Shown here piece after piece: positions 36,442-49,525 of a stretch of DNA of 64,000 nucleotides (the first letter of the stretch is position 1; the number at the start of each line of letters is the position of its first letter). Source of the DNA: Devosia ginsengisoli (lineage in GTDB: Bacteria > Pseudomonadota > Alphaproteobacteria > Rhizobiales > Devosiaceae). Both the position numbers and the translations under genes were made by a program. Location of the stretch: positions 1 through 64,000 of the forward strand of contig NZ_JANQAJ010000011.1 of NCBI RefSeq assembly GCF_024707105.1. The letters are read 5' to 3'. The notes below the pieces were generated by a model. The model was not told the DNA's origin. It ran no database searches and was given only the letters and a program-made list of their open reading frames with translations.

Positions 36442-36685
36442 TTTCCGAAGTGGCGGCAAAGCGGAAATGGACCATGGATGCGATGTCTCGATCCCCAGGA
36501 CCAACCGAGATCGCGCGCCTTTTCGGCAAATCGAACCGCAACGCCTGCTTGCCCAAGGCAAAGCCAGTTAAGGCGCCGGTCGATACGGCGGGACTCCTGG
36601 CGGCGACCAGCACCTCGATCTGGCTGGGACAGCTTTCGGGGATCGGAAGCAACTGTTGCGTCCGATCCGCACCGATTGCTGAGGC

Positions 36686-38416
36686 TCAAGCCTTTTCGGT
36701 CCCGGCTATTGCCGCCTTGATTTCGGCCACCGCCAGCTCGATGTCGGCCTTGTAGGCCACCAGCGGCGGTTGCACGCCATGGGCTTCGAGCGCCTTGCGG
36801 ACCACGGGCGACGTGCCGGTCAGGGTCAGGGAAATGCCCTTGTCGCGCGCCTTTTCGGCCGTGCCGGCAATGGTATGGGCCGCGGTGGAATCCAGGAAGG
36901 GCACGGCGGCGAAATCGAGCACCAGCGCCTTGTGCTGGCCCACCGCATTGTCGAGCACGGCGCCGATGGCCGAGGCGGCGCCGAAGAAGAAGGCGCCGGT
37001 GATGCGAAACACTTCCACATCGGGGTCGCTGGCTTCCGCGGGGTCATAGGGGCGGCGCTCGCCATTGCTGGTATCGGGCAGGTCCGGCGCGGCCAGGCTC
37101 GAATGGCGCTCCACCCCGGTGCTCCGGGCCATGCGCCCGATGAACAACATGGCGCCCAGCGAGAAACCCACCAGAATGCCTTCGGTGAGGTCGCGGAACA
37201 CGGTGAGCAGGAAGGTCGCCAGCAGCACCAGCGCATCGCCGGGCGAGGCGCGCAGCAGACTGACGAACTGGTGCCGCTCGGCCATGTTCCAGGCCACCAC
37301 GGCCAAGACGCCCGCCAGGGCCGCCAGCGGGATATAGCTGGCCAGCGGCGCGGCCACCAGCATGAAGCCCAGCAGCGAGGCGGAGTGGATCATGCCCGAG
37401 ATCGGGCCGCGCGCCCCGGCGCGGATATTGGTGGCGGTGCGGGCAATGGTGCCGGTGATTGGCATGGCGCCGAAGATGGCGCCGCCGATATTGGCCACGC
37501 CCTGCGCCACCAGTTCGCTGTTGGAGCGGTGCCGCCGGCCGGTCATGCCGTCAGCCACTACGGCCGAGAGCAGTGACTCGATGGCGCCGAGCAGGGCGAA
37601 GGCAATGGCGCTCGGCAGCACCGCCTGGATTTTCTCCAGCGAGAAATCGGGCAAAGCCGGGGCCGGCAGCGAGTTGGGCAGGCCGCCAAACCGCGTGCCG
37701 ATGGTTTCGACCGGCAGGTTGAACAGCGCGACGATGAGCGAGGTTGCCGTCACGGCCACCAGCATGCCGGGCCATTTGGGCCGCACCATGCGCAGGCCGA
37801 CAATGATTGCGATGCTGATGACGGCGATCAGCAGGGCCGCGGCATTGAAGGTGCCGGCGGCCTGCCACAGCACATGCAGCTTCTCGACGAATTCCGGTGG
37901 CTCAGCCTCGGCCAGGGTCAGGCCGAACAGATCCTTGATCTGGCTGGAAAAGATGATGACGGCGATGCCGGCGGTGAAACCCACCGTCACCGGAAAGGGA
38001 ATGAAGCGGATATAGGTCCCCAGCCGCAGCAGCCCGATGGCCACGAGGATCAGGCCCGCGATGAATGTCGCCAGCAGCATGCCGTCGACCCCGTGCTGGG
38101 CCACGGTGGTGGCGACCAGTACGATGAAGGCCCCGGCCGGGCCGCCGATCTGGAAGCGGCTGCCGCCCAGCAGCGAAATCAGGAAGCCGCCGACAATGGC
38201 GGCATAGAGCCCGCGATCTGGCGTCAGCCCGCAGGCAATGGCAATGGCCATGGAGAGCGGCAGCGCCACCACGGCGACCGTGAGCCCGGAAATGGCGTCG
38301 GTGCGCAGGTCGGCGAGCCCGTAGCCCTCACGGAGCACGGTCACCAGTTTGGGCGTATAGAGGTCGGCGAAGCTCGCGCGGGCAGGGCGGTCGGCAGCGG
38401 GATTAGTCCGGTCCAT
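36686..38416 (-). CDS. SulP family anion transporter with STAS domain
   Basis: 576-residue membrane protein. The SulP motif is seen in DAISGLTVAVVALPLSMAIA and the following segment. About twelve membrane helices run to ~430. A C-terminal STAS domain occupies about 460-560, with ALVLDFAAVPFLDSTAAHTI carrying the usual Asp-Ser-Thr. SulP proteins move sulfate, bicarbonate or related anions. It is a single-gene unit. The sulfonate operon nearby makes sulfate plausible, but the window does not settle it. Confidence 0.9.
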   Translation of the reverse strand: MDRTNPAADRPARASFADLYTPKLVTVLREGYGLADLRTDAISGLTVAVVALPLSMAIAIACGLTPDRGLYAAIVGGFLISLLGGSRFQIGGPAGAFIVLVATTVAQHGVDGMLLATFIAGLILVAIGLLRLGTYIRFIPFPVTVGFTAGIAVIIFSSQIKDLFGLTLAEAEPPEFVEKLHVLWQAAGTFNAAALLIAVISIAIIVGLRMVRPKWPGMLVAVTATSLIVALFNLPVETIGTRFGGLPNSLPAPALPDFSLEKIQAVLPSAIAFALLGAIESLLSAVVADGMTGRRHRSNSELVAQGVANIGGAIFGAMPITGTIARTATNIRAGARGPISGMIHSASLLGFMLVAAPLASYIPLAALAGVLAVVAWNMAERHQFVSLLRASPGDALVLLATFLLTVFRDLTEGILVGFSLGAMLFIGRMARSTGVERHSSLAAPDLPDTSNGERRPYDPAEASDPDVEVFRITGAFFFGAASAIGAVLDNAVGQHKALVLDFAAVPFLDSTAAHTIAGTAEKARDKGISLTLTGTSPVVRKALEAHGVQPPLVAYKADIELAVAEIKAAIAGTEKA

Positions 38417-38856
38417 ATGGACAGGCGCCTTTCGGGGAAAGGCGGCGGATCGTCGGCAGCAATAGGTCGGCGGTCACGCCGCGACAGGTGGCGGATCGGC
38501 CGCGCCGCACAGCCAGACTCAGCACGCGGGGCGGGGCTCGACGTTCCATAGCCCGGCCGGGGCGGAAAATGAAGGGTATGGCGTGCCGCATGGCCGGCAG
38601 GTGGCTCGGTAGTCCGGCGGCGATGTGTCGTCCAGGCTCGTCGTGGCGTTTGCCCTCGTGCCGAGGCCGTCGCCTTTCCGCCATTGTCGGGGTGCCGCCG
38701 ATTCACGCATGCGGCCCGTCGATGCTAACAGTCCGTGAACGTTTCCTAACACTTTGCTAACCAGTTCCGCCCAATCCCCGCTGTTCCCGAACATCACAGA
38801 TAGACAAGAACAAAAGACGAACTTATAAGAACATTATAGCAACACGGGAGATGCAG
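38417..38856. other. Gene-free intergenic stretch
   Basis: 440 bases upstream of both the SulP gene and the small peptide gene. It is GC-rich near the SulP start and turns A/T-rich from about 38725, as expected of promoter DNA before the small peptide. I see no credible coding frame, tRNA or riboswitch in it. Confidence 0.5.
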
Positions 38857-38955
38857 ATGCTCACTTTCATCAAGGACTTCGCCGCATTCGTCACGCTCGG
38901 CGCCTTCACGGTCGGCTCGCTGACCTGGATGGATGTGCTGACCCGACTCGTGTGA
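38857..38955 (+). CDS. Small single-helix membrane peptide, 32 aa
   Basis: A 32-residue frame reading MLTFIKDFAAFVTLGAFTVG followed by a short tail ending in DVLTRLV. One hydrophobic segment flanked by charges predicts an inner-membrane miniprotein. GGGAG lies 6 bases before the ATG at 38857, better spaced than for the in-frame ATG at 38851. Similar tiny proteins with an FAAFVTL-type helix occur in Hyphomicrobiales, but I know of no function. It stands alone between SulP and the repeat before dnaE. Confidence 0.65.
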   Translation: MLTFIKDFAAFVTLGAFTVGSLTWMDVLTRLV

Positions 38956-38961
38956 CGATGA

Positions 38962-39049
38962 GCATCGCCCGGAAAAGTGGGAACCGGTTTTCCGTAAAGG
39001 CGATGCGACACAAAGAATCGGAGCCGGCGACTTGATTTCATCAAGTCGC
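38962..39049 (+). repeat. Rhizobiales-type palindromic repeat pair upstream of dnaE
   Basis: Two hairpins in tandem. The first pairs GCATCGCC (38962-38969) with GGCGATGC (38999-39006) and has inner arms CGGAAAA and TTTTCCG around ACCGGT. The second pairs GCGACTTGA (39027-39035) with TCAAGTCGC (39041-39049). The GGAAAAGTGGGAACCGGTTTT core is a familiar dispersed motif in this order. It could act as a terminator-like or mRNA-stabilising structure. Confidence 0.75.
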
Positions 39050-39123
39050 ATAAGGCTCTGGCCTGTGGATTGCGGCCCGGCAGCGGTATCAACCGCGCCC
39101 TGGGCCGGTCATAAAGGGCAATC

Positions 39124-42582
<3,459 letters not shown>

Positions 42583-42634
42583 GTTGACGGCTGCCATGCG
42601 CGGTGAGTGGCACGATCCAATCCTACCCTCGGTG

Positions 42635-42748
42635 TCATCCCGGCCTTGAGCCGGGATCCATCTTGAGATCGCGCCACGGCCGCAAGGTGGATCGTCCGAC
42701 CACCTGCCCCACCATCTCAGGATGGATCCCGGCTCAAGGCCGGGATGA
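42635..42748. repeat. Long inverted repeat (34 of 35 bases)
   Basis: The arm at 42635-42669 and the arm at 42714-42748 are reverse complements except for one base. Each arm contains CCCGGCCTTGAGCCGGGAT, itself a hairpin. The 44-base interior adds a short stem (AGGTGG/CCACCT). This is the dispersed REP-like element of Devosia-type genomes. Placed directly after dnaE it may end or stabilise its transcript. Confidence 0.85.
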
Positions 42749-43058
42749 AATGGTAGTTGGGGAAGCGACAATGGATTTATCCATCTTATCCCCCTCCCCA
42801 AATCCTCCTGCATACTCCTCCCATCCCTCCGCATGGGCGGCCTGCAGGCGAACAGTGGTGGAGGGGGCCGGGTGCGGCTTCGCTGCTCGCACAGGTCCGA
42901 GTCCGGGCGGAAGCGTGTGCGCGACCCCCCGTACAGTTCCAAAAACCGGCACCCCGAGGCGGTCAACGTCTCACTATTAAATTACTCAGGGGCGTCAGCC
43001 GTCTCGGGGTACGCCCATCCATGACGACCGCATCGCAGGCGGCGCTTGCGCACGTCCC
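42749..43058. other. Intergenic stretch without a convincing gene
   Basis: The ~310 bases between the inverted repeat and the rpsB promoter include a pyrimidine-rich part (about 42785-42830) and a GC-rich part. No frame has both a credible start and a recognisable protein. I see no tRNA, transposon end or riboswitch. Confidence 0.45.
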
Positions 43059-43087
43059 TTGCGTTTCCCCCGCTCTTCCCCTATATC
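43059..43087 (+). promoter_or_regulatory. Probable rpsB promoter
   Basis: TTGCGT at 43059-43064 and TATATC at 43082-43087 are separated by exactly 17 bases. They lie about 140 bases before the rpsB start, leaving a long leader that could serve autoregulation by S2. No conserved S2-binding structure could be confirmed by eye. Confidence 0.55.
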
Positions 43088-43224
43088 GCCCCTGCGTTTG
43101 ACTGCGTGTCAGCGCGATTTCACACACGAGGCAGGCGTTTCGAGCAATCGAAAAGCCATCCGGTGGCGGGCAACCGTCGCAAGGCTTCGTGGAGGCATCA
43201 ACCGGTAAACAAGGAGCAGCCATC

Positions 43225-44016
43225 ATGGCACTGCCCGATTTTTCTATGCGTCAACTGCTCGAAGCAGGCGTCCATTTCGGTCACCAGAAGCACCGCTGGA
43301 ACCCCAAGATGGAGCGCTACATCTTTGGCGTTCGCAACGACATCCACATTCTCGACCTGAGCCAGACCGTGCCGGCCCTGAGCCGCGCGCTGCAGCTCGT
43401 GTCCGACACCGTTGCCGATGGCGGCCGCGTGCTGTTCGTCGGCACCAAGCGCCAGGCTGCGCCGCTGGTGGCTGATGCCGCCAAGCAGTCGGCCCAGTAT
43501 TATGTGAATTCCCGCTGGCTCGGCGGCACGCTGACCAACTGGCAGACGATCTCGAACTCGATCTCGCGCCTGCGCGAACTCGAATCGATGAGCGAAGACG
43601 ACCTGGCCCTGCGCACCAAGAAGGAGCGCCTGATGATGAGCCGCGAGCAGGAACGCCTCGAGCGTGACCTGGGCGGCATCAAGGACATGGGCAACCTGCC
43701 GTCGCTCCTGTTCGTCATCGACACCAACAAGGAAGCCAACGCGATCAAGGAAGCCCGTCGCCTGGGTATTCCGGTCGTGGCCATCGTCGACACCAATTGC
43801 GACCCCGACACCGTCGATTATGCCATCCCCGGCAATGACGACGCGTCGCGCGCCCTCGAGCTTTACGTCTCGCTGGTGTCCCGCGCTGCCATTGACGGCA
43901 TCGGCCGTTCGTCGTCGGCGCTCGGCGCCGATCTCGGTGCTTCCGACGCCGCGCCGGCCGAAGAGCTGCCGACCGATGAAGCCCCGGCCGCCGAAGCTCC
44001 GGCAGCCGCCAGCTAA
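43225..44016 (+). CDS. rpsB: 30S ribosomal protein S2
   Basis: 263 residues with the S2 signatures: [36 protein letters not shown] and [24 protein letters not shown]. An Ala/Pro/Glu-rich C-terminal tail is typical of alphaproteobacteria. AAGGAG lies 8 bases before the ATG at 43225; an in-frame ATG at 43189 is not favoured. It is followed by tsf as in nearly all bacteria. Confidence 0.97.
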   Translation: MALPDFSMRQLLEAGVHFGHQKHRWNPKMERYIFGVRNDIHILDLSQTVPALSRALQLVSDTVADGGRVLFVGTKRQAAPLVADAAKQSAQYYVNSRWLGGTLTNWQTISNSISRLRELESMSEDDLALRTKKERLMMSREQERLERDLGGIKDMGNLPSLLFVIDTNKEANAIKEARRLGIPVVAIVDTNCDPDTVDYAIPGNDDASRALELYVSLVSRAAIDGIGRSSSALGADLGASDAAPAEELPTDEAPAAEAPAAAS

Positions 44017-44052
44017 GCGCGTTTCGCGTATTTCGTTCTGATTTGAACCAAT

Positions 44053-44074
44053 GCGACCCCTGCAACGGGGTCGC
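44053..44074 (+). other. rpsB-tsf intergenic hairpin
   Basis: GCGACCCC pairs perfectly with GGGGTCGC around the loop TGCAAC. No T tract follows and the tsf ribosome binding site comes directly after, so it is more likely an attenuator or processing structure setting the S2:EF-Ts ratio than a full terminator. Confidence 0.6.
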
Positions 44075-44088
44075 CAAGAGGTGAACCC

Positions 44089-45015
44089 ATGGAAATCACT
44101 GCAGGAATGGTCAAGCAGCTCCGCGACTCGACCGGCGTCGGGATGATGGACTGCAAGAAGGCCTTGGCCGAAACCAATGGCGACATGGAAGCTGCGGTCG
44201 ACTGGCTGCGCACGCGTGGCCTGGCCAAGGCCGCCAAGAAGGCTGACCGCGTGGCTGCCGAAGGCCTGGTCGGCGTCGCGACATCAGGCACCAAGGCTGC
44301 CGTCGTCGAAGTGAACTCGGAAACCGACTTCGTTGCCCGCAACGAGCAGTTCCAGGACATTGTCGGCAGCGTTGCCAAGCTGGCGCTCGATGCCGATGGC
44401 GATGTGGTCAAGCTCGGCGAAATGCCGTTCCCCGGTTCGGGCCATTCGGTTTCGGCCGAACTGACCGAAGCTATCGCCAAGATCGGCGAGAACATGAACC
44501 TGCGCCGCACCGAAGTCGTTTCGGTCAGCGATGGCGTGGTCGAGAGCTATATCCACAATTCCGTCAAGGGCGGCCTCGGCCGTATCGGCATTCTGGTGGC
44601 GCTCGAATCGACCGGCGACAAGGCTGCGCTCAGCACCCTTGGCAAGCAGCTCGCGATGCATATCGCCGCTGCCCAGCCGCAGGCGATTTCGCCCGAAGAA
44701 CTGGACCAGGACGTTGTCGCCCGCGAGCGCGCCATCATCCTCGAGCAGGTCAAGGAATCGGGCAAGTCGGCCGAGATCGCCGAAAAGATGGTCGATGGCC
44801 GCATGCGCAAGTATTTCGAGGAAGTCACGCTCCTGGCGCAGACTTTCGTGATCGATGGCGAGACCAAGGTCCGCGATGCGATCAAGAATGCCGAGAAGGA
44901 CGTTGGTGCCCCGATCGCGCTGACCAGGTTCGTGCGCTATGCGCTGGGCGAGGGCATCGAGAAGGCCGAGACGGACTTCGCCGCCGAAGTCGCCGCCACG
45001 GCCGGCGTGAAGTAA
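44089..45015 (+). CDS. tsf: Elongation factor Ts
   Basis: 308-residue nucleotide exchange factor for EF-Tu. The N-terminal UBA-like module holds the signature [18 protein letters not shown]. The core includes [13 protein letters not shown], in which the TDFV motif contacts EF-Tu. AAGAGGTG precedes the start. It shares a transcript region with rpsB. Confidence 0.97.
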   Translation: MEITAGMVKQLRDSTGVGMMDCKKALAETNGDMEAAVDWLRTRGLAKAAKKADRVAAEGLVGVATSGTKAAVVEVNSETDFVARNEQFQDIVGSVAKLALDADGDVVKLGEMPFPGSGHSVSAELTEAIAKIGENMNLRRTEVVSVSDGVVESYIHNSVKGGLGRIGILVALESTGDKAALSTLGKQLAMHIAAAQPQAISPEELDQDVVARERAIILEQVKESGKSAEIAEKMVDGRMRKYFEEVTLLAQTFVIDGETKVRDAIKNAEKDVGAPIALTRFVRYALGEGIEKAETDFAAEVAATAGVK

Positions 45016-45220
45016 TACCAACTATTCTGCGGGCAGGCCTACGGGCCTGTCCGTTGCTCTCCCGGCGGCCATGATTTGGGCGGGATCGAGCGCAAAAACC
45101 CAGCCGTTATTCACGTTCCGATGGTGCCACGCCTTCTTTTGAAGGCGATTTTGCCATAGGGTCTGCCGGGTGCCGCCGGATTCGGTGCCCCATCCATGTT
45201 CTTGTCAAAGGGGTTTGCCG

Positions 45221-45940
45221 ATGGCGCCTGCCTACAAACGCATTCTCCTCAAGGTTTCGGGCGAGGCGCTGGCAGGGGACAATTCCTTCGGGATCGAGCC
45301 GCCTTTCCTGCAGGCCGTGGCCAAGCAGATCGCCGATGTCGCCAATAGCGGCGTGCAGATCGCCATCGTGGTGGGCGGCGGCAATATCTTCCGCGGCATG
45401 GCCGGCGCCGCCGACGGTACCGACCGGGTGACGGCCGACCTGATGGGCATGCTGGGCACCATGATCAATGCCCTGGCCCTCAGCAATGCCATTTCCCGCC
45501 AGGGCGCCAAGGCCAAGCCCTATAGCGCCGTTTCCATGCCTTCGGTGGCCGATACCTTCACCGCGCGCGACGCCAAGCTGGCGCTGGAAGAGGGCTATGT
45601 CGTCGTGCTGGGCGGGGGCATCGGCAACCCATTCTTCACCACCGACACGGCTTCCACCTTGCGCGCCATCGAGCTGGACTGCGATGTCGTGCTCAAGGGC
45701 ACCAAGGTCGACGGCGTCTATTCCGAGGATCCGGTGAAGAATCCGAATGCCACGCGTTACGACACCGTCAGTTACGACGAAGTCATCGGCAAGAATCTGC
45801 GCGTGATGGATACTGCGGCCTTTGCCCTTGCCCGTGACAACGCCATGCCGATAATCGTGTATGCTCTCGACGACGCTGCGGGCCTGGCGGGTGTGCTGGC
45901 GGGAACCACCCGCTCGACCCGCGTCGGCAAGCCGATCTAG
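45221..45940 (+). CDS. pyrH: Uridylate kinase
   Basis: 239-residue hexameric UMP kinase of the amino acid kinase fold. It shows KRILLKVSGEAL at the start, VVGGGNIFRG as the phosphate-binding loop and a conserved GGGIGNPFFTTD segment. The start at 45221 follows AAAGGGG. It makes UDP for nucleic acid and envelope precursors, and lies in the usual pyrH-frr order. Confidence 0.97.
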   Translation: MAPAYKRILLKVSGEALAGDNSFGIEPPFLQAVAKQIADVANSGVQIAIVVGGGNIFRGMAGAADGTDRVTADLMGMLGTMINALALSNAISRQGAKAKPYSAVSMPSVADTFTARDAKLALEEGYVVVLGGGIGNPFFTTDTASTLRAIELDCDVVLKGTKVDGVYSEDPVKNPNATRYDTVSYDEVIGKNLRVMDTAAFALARDNAMPIIVYALDDAAGLAGVLAGTTRSTRVGKPI

Positions 45941-45959
45941 AATCTAAAGGACGACTGAT

Positions 45960-46514
45960 ATGGCCTATGACCTCCCCGACCTGAAAAACCGCATGCAGAA
46001 GTCCATCGCTTCGCTGCGCGATGAACTGACGGGCCTCAGGACAGGGCGCGCCAGCGCCAGCCTGCTGGAGCCGGTGTCCGTAGAGGCCTATGGTTCGCGC
46101 ATGCCGCTGAACCAGGTTGCCACCGTGACCGTGCCCGAGCCGCGCATGCTGAGCGTGCAGGTCTGGGATCGGCAGATGGCCAATGCCGTCGAAAAGGCCA
46201 TTCGCGACAGTGGCCTGGGCCTCAACCCGATGAGCGAGGGGCAGATCATCCGCGTGCCGCTGCCCGAGCTCAACGAGCAGCGTCGCAAGGAATTGGCAAA
46301 AGTGGCGCATAACTATGCCGAGGCCGCCCGTGTCGCGGTGCGCCACATCCGACGAGACGGCATGGATGCGCTCAAGAAGGCCGAGAAGGATGGCGATCTG
46401 AGCCAGGACGATGCCCGCGTGCAGTCCGATCTGGTGCAGAAGGCCACCGACGCCGCCGTGGCCGAGATCGATCAGGTCGTCGCGGCCAAAGAAGCGGAAA
46501 TCATGCAGGTCTAG
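45960..46514 (+). CDS. frr: Ribosome recycling factor
   Basis: 184-residue RRF. Its signature includes [20 protein letters not shown] in the first helix hairpin, and a long helical part has [27 protein letters not shown] lies ten bases before the ATG. It acts with EF-G to split post-termination ribosomes. Confidence 0.96.
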   Translation: MAYDLPDLKNRMQKSIASLRDELTGLRTGRASASLLEPVSVEAYGSRMPLNQVATVTVPEPRMLSVQVWDRQMANAVEKAIRDSGLGLNPMSEGQIIRVPLPELNEQRRKELAKVAHNYAEAARVAVRHIRRDGMDALKKAEKDGDLSQDDARVQSDLVQKATDAAVAEIDQVVAAKEAEIMQV

Positions 46515-46543
46515 GCCGGCCGAACTGCGCCGGGAGGGCGTAG

Positions 46544-47305
46544 ATGTCCATCGATCCAGCCATTGCCGACGACATTGCGCCGCGCCCGCGCCTGCGCATT
46601 CCGATGCATCTTGGCGTGATCATGGACGGCAATGGCCGTTGGGCCGAAGCGCGGGGCAAGCGTCGCACCGAGGGCCATATCGAGGGCGTCAAGGCGCTCC
46701 GCAACCTGGTCGAACTCTGCATTACCTACGGCGTGCCGCATCTGACTGTCTTCAGTTTCTCATCCGAGAACTGGACGCGGCCGAAAGATGAGATATCGTT
46801 TATCTTCAATCTTCTGCGTCGGTTTGTTGCGTCTGACCTTCAGAATCTGATCCGCAATAATGTGCGGGTGCGCATCATCGGCAGCCGGACCGGGCTGGAG
46901 CCCAGCCTGGTGCGCCTGATCGATGACGTGGAAGCCAAGACGGAGGCCAATACCGGCCTCGTGCTGATCGTTGCCTTCAACTATGGCGGCAAGGCCGAAA
47001 TCGCCGAGGCGACGCGCCGGATCGCCGCTGAGGTCGCGGCCGGCCGGCTGGCGCCCGAGGCCATTACCGAGGATACGATCGCGGCGGCGCTCTATACGGC
47101 GGGCCTGCCCGATCCCGATCTCATCATCCGCACCAGCGGCGAGCAGCGCATTTCCAATTTCCTGCTGTGGCAGGCAGCCTATGCCGAATTCGTCTTTGTC
47201 GATGAGAACTGGCCCGATTTCGGCGAAGCCAGCTTCATCCGCGTGCTGGAGACCTTTTCGCGGCGCGACCGGCGCTTTGGCGGCATCGAGGCGGAGCGAT
47301 CGTGA
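46544..47305 (+). CDS. uppS: Undecaprenyl diphosphate synthase (cis-prenyltransferase)
   Basis: 253-residue cis-prenyltransferase making the C55 carrier lipid for peptidoglycan and other envelope polymers. The catalytic Asp28 lies in GVIMDGNGRWAEARG. Downstream signatures are LTVFSFSSENWTRP, NYGGKAEI and DPDLIIRTSGEQRISNFLLW. GGGAGG precedes the start. The stop overlaps the cdsA start by 4 bases (GTGA). Confidence 0.96.
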   Translation: MSIDPAIADDIAPRPRLRIPMHLGVIMDGNGRWAEARGKRRTEGHIEGVKALRNLVELCITYGVPHLTVFSFSSENWTRPKDEISFIFNLLRRFVASDLQNLIRNNVRVRIIGSRTGLEPSLVRLIDDVEAKTEANTGLVLIVAFNYGGKAEIAEATRRIAAEVAAGRLAPEAITEDTIAAALYTAGLPDPDLIIRTSGEQRISNFLLWQAAYAEFVFVDENWPDFGEASFIRVLETFSRRDRRFGGIEAERS

Positions 47306-48163
47306 GCAGTCCAGGCGATCCCGCGTCAGATCCTGTCGTCAGTCGCCGCCGTAGCTGGTCCGATCTGGGGCCTCGTCTCGTCTCTGCCCTGGTCCTTATC
47401 GCGCTGACGGCGACCGCCCTTTACATCGGCAGCTATGTGTTTGCCGCCGTGGTAGGCGCGGTCTTTGCCGGCGCCTATCGCGAATGGGAAACCATGGTTT
47501 CCCGCGCGCCGCTGACCCCGGCCGGCATGGTGCTGGTAGGGCTGCTGGCCGTTTCCGGCGTCATCTATCCGCTGTTCGGGCCGTTGGGCACCATTTCGGT
47601 CGTTGCCCTGGCCTGCGCCGTTGCCGTGGGCATGCGCGGGGAGGGGGGTGCTGTGGCGTATCCTCGGGCTGGTGACCTTTGGCGCCATCATCGTGGCGGC
47701 GTTGGCCATGCGTGGCGATACGCTGACCGGCGTCTGGGCCGGGGTCTATCTCGGTACGGTCGTCTGGATGACCGATTCGGCGGCCTTCTTCACCGGACGG
47801 CAGATCGGCGGGGAAAAGCTGGCGCCCGACATCTCACCGTCCAAGACCTGGTCGGGGGCGCTGGGCGGGCTGGCTTTGGGCACCGGGGCAGGGCTGCTGG
47901 TCTGGATCGTGGCCACCGATTCTCCTTGGTGGATCGGCCTGATCCTGTCTGCGACGATCAGCGTGCTTGGCCAGTTGGGCGATCTCAGCGAAAGTGCCAT
48001 CAAGCGGCATTTCCGGATCAAGGACAGCGGCGACATCATCCCCGGTCATGGTGGGTTGATGGACCGGCTGGACAGCCTAACATTCGGCGTTTTGCTGGTG
48101 CTGCTGGTCGGGGCGCTGCATGCCGGCTACGGCTCGGTGGCCGAAGGCCTGCTCTACTGGTAG
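47302..48163 (+). pseudogene. cdsA: Phosphatidate cytidylyltransferase, interrupted by a one-base frameshift
   Basis: The first frame gives an N-terminal membrane region (to about residue 114) ending in AVAVGMRGEG. The second frame gives the rest, with the CdsA signature SPSKTWSGALGGLALG and DLSESAIKRHFRIKDSGDIIPGHGGLMDRLDS. Removing one G from the six at 47643-47648 joins them as MRGEGVLWRILGLVTFG, a 286-residue protein with about eight helices. CdsA makes CDP-diacylglycerol, needed for almost all phospholipids and normally essential, so the extra base is most likely a sequencing or assembly error. The start is GTG at 47302, overlapping uppS. Confidence 0.9.
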
Positions 48164-48205
48164 CGATGGCGCGCAGGCGCCGCATTCGCTGACGCAAGGA
48201 TGCCC

Positions 48206-49342
48206 ATGTTCGATTTTCTCTACTGGCTTCTGTCCTATGTCGTGCCGTTCCTGGCCGTGCTGACGGTCATCGTGTTCGTGCACGAAATGGGGCATTACCT
48301 GGTGGCGCGCTGGAATGGCGTGGCGATCGACGCCTTTTCCGTCGGCTTCGGGCGCGAGCTGATCGGCTGGAATGACCGGCATGGCACGCGCTGGAAAATC
48401 TCGGCGATCCCCCTTGGCGGCTATGTGCGCTTTGCCGGTGACATGAACGCCGCCAGCGTTCCCGACCCGGATGCCCTGGCCAAGGTGGACCCGGCATTGG
48501 CACCGCACCTCTTCGCCAACAAGAATGTGTGGCAGCGGATTGCCGTCGTCGTGGCCGGTCCGCTGGCCAATGTCATCCTGACCTTCCTCATTCTCTACGC
48601 CCTGCTGCTGGGCTATGGGCGCTACACCATTCCCCCGGTGGTCGGCGAAGTCATCGCCGGCTCGGTGGCCGAGGCGGCCGGGCTCGAGGCCGGCGACGTC
48701 ATCATCGCCGTCGATGGCTATGCCGTACACGGTTTCGAGGATTTCCAGCGCCTGGTAGCCACCAGTCCGGAACGGCCCGTTACCATAGAGCTCGAACGCG
48801 GCAGCGCCGCCGAAACCATCGTCCTGGTGCCCGAGGCCGTCGAGGTGGAAGACCGTTTCGGCAATATCCAGCGGATCGGCCGGGTCGGGGTGAGCCGCGA
48901 TGTCGCGGAAACCGACGTGACGCTCTATCGGCCCGGGCCAGTCGAGGCGATCGGCATGACGGTCGAGGAGATTCGCTTCATCATCCAGCGCACAGCCGCC
49001 TTCCTGGGCGACTTTTTCGTCGGGCGCGGCGATGTCGAGCAGTTGGGCGGGCCGGTCAAAGTGGCCAAGGTTTCGGGGGAGGTGGCGACTCTCGGCATTG
49101 TCGCGCTCATAAATCTCACCGCGTTGCTTTCGTTAAATATCGGTATTTTCAACCTTTTGCCGGTTCCCATGCTCGACGGCGGGCACCTTCTGTACTATCT
49201 GGTTGAAGCTGTCAGGGGACGTCCGCTGAGCATGCGCGTGCAGGAAATGGGGTTCCGCTTCGGCTTTGCCCTGGTGCTTGCGCTCATGGTGTTCACATTG
49301 TTCAACGACACACTGTTCGCCTACTTCGGAATCCTGCGTTAA
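48206..49342 (+). CDS. rseP: RIP metalloprotease RseP (site-2 protease)
   Basis: 378-residue inner-membrane zinc protease. The HEMGH motif (His26, Glu27, His30) is in the first helix, the PDZ region spans about 125-215 (AGLEAGDVIIAVDGYAV), and the third zinc ligand lies in LLPVPMLDGGHLLYY. It cleaves membrane anti-sigma factors and remnant signal peptides. AAGGA sits 5 bases before the ATG at 48206; an ATG at 48200 is the alternative. dxr, commonly placed between cdsA and rseP in this order, is not here. Confidence 0.95.
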   Translation: MFDFLYWLLSYVVPFLAVLTVIVFVHEMGHYLVARWNGVAIDAFSVGFGRELIGWNDRHGTRWKISAIPLGGYVRFAGDMNAASVPDPDALAKVDPALAPHLFANKNVWQRIAVVVAGPLANVILTFLILYALLLGYGRYTIPPVVGEVIAGSVAEAAGLEAGDVIIAVDGYAVHGFEDFQRLVATSPERPVTIELERGSAAETIVLVPEAVEVEDRFGNIQRIGRVGVSRDVAETDVTLYRPGPVEAIGMTVEEIRFIIQRTAAFLGDFFVGRGDVEQLGGPVKVAKVSGEVATLGIVALINLTALLSLNIGIFNLLPVPMLDGGHLLYYLVEAVRGRPLSMRVQEMGFRFGFALVLALMVFTLFNDTLFAYFGILR

Positions 49343-49525
49343 CACCCGGTTAACCTAGGTTTGTGAGGTGTTGCAGGAATACAAGAGCACCAATCATTTG
49401 CTAACCGCGTCGAGGCTTCCGCCTTGTCCTTGGTTAAAAAGACGGTAAAACGGTGCAATGGAGTTAGCTTGGGGGAGCGCTGTGCATGGCGATTCCTCAG
49501 GCCCGGTCGCAGAGGCAATAATAAT

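Noticed and set aside
36442-36685. Short plus-strand frame between the PliG-like gene and SulP
   Set aside because: It overlaps the likely promoter area, has no ribosome binding site and no recognisable protein.
44053-44074. Rho-independent terminator between rpsB and tsf
   Set aside because: The stem is good but no T tract follows, and the tsf ribosome binding site starts immediately after.
47302-48163. cdsA as a true pseudogene
   Set aside because: The gene is normally essential, the only defect is one extra G in a run of six, and two other genes show the same kind of change. I keep the pseudogene label only to describe the sequence as given.
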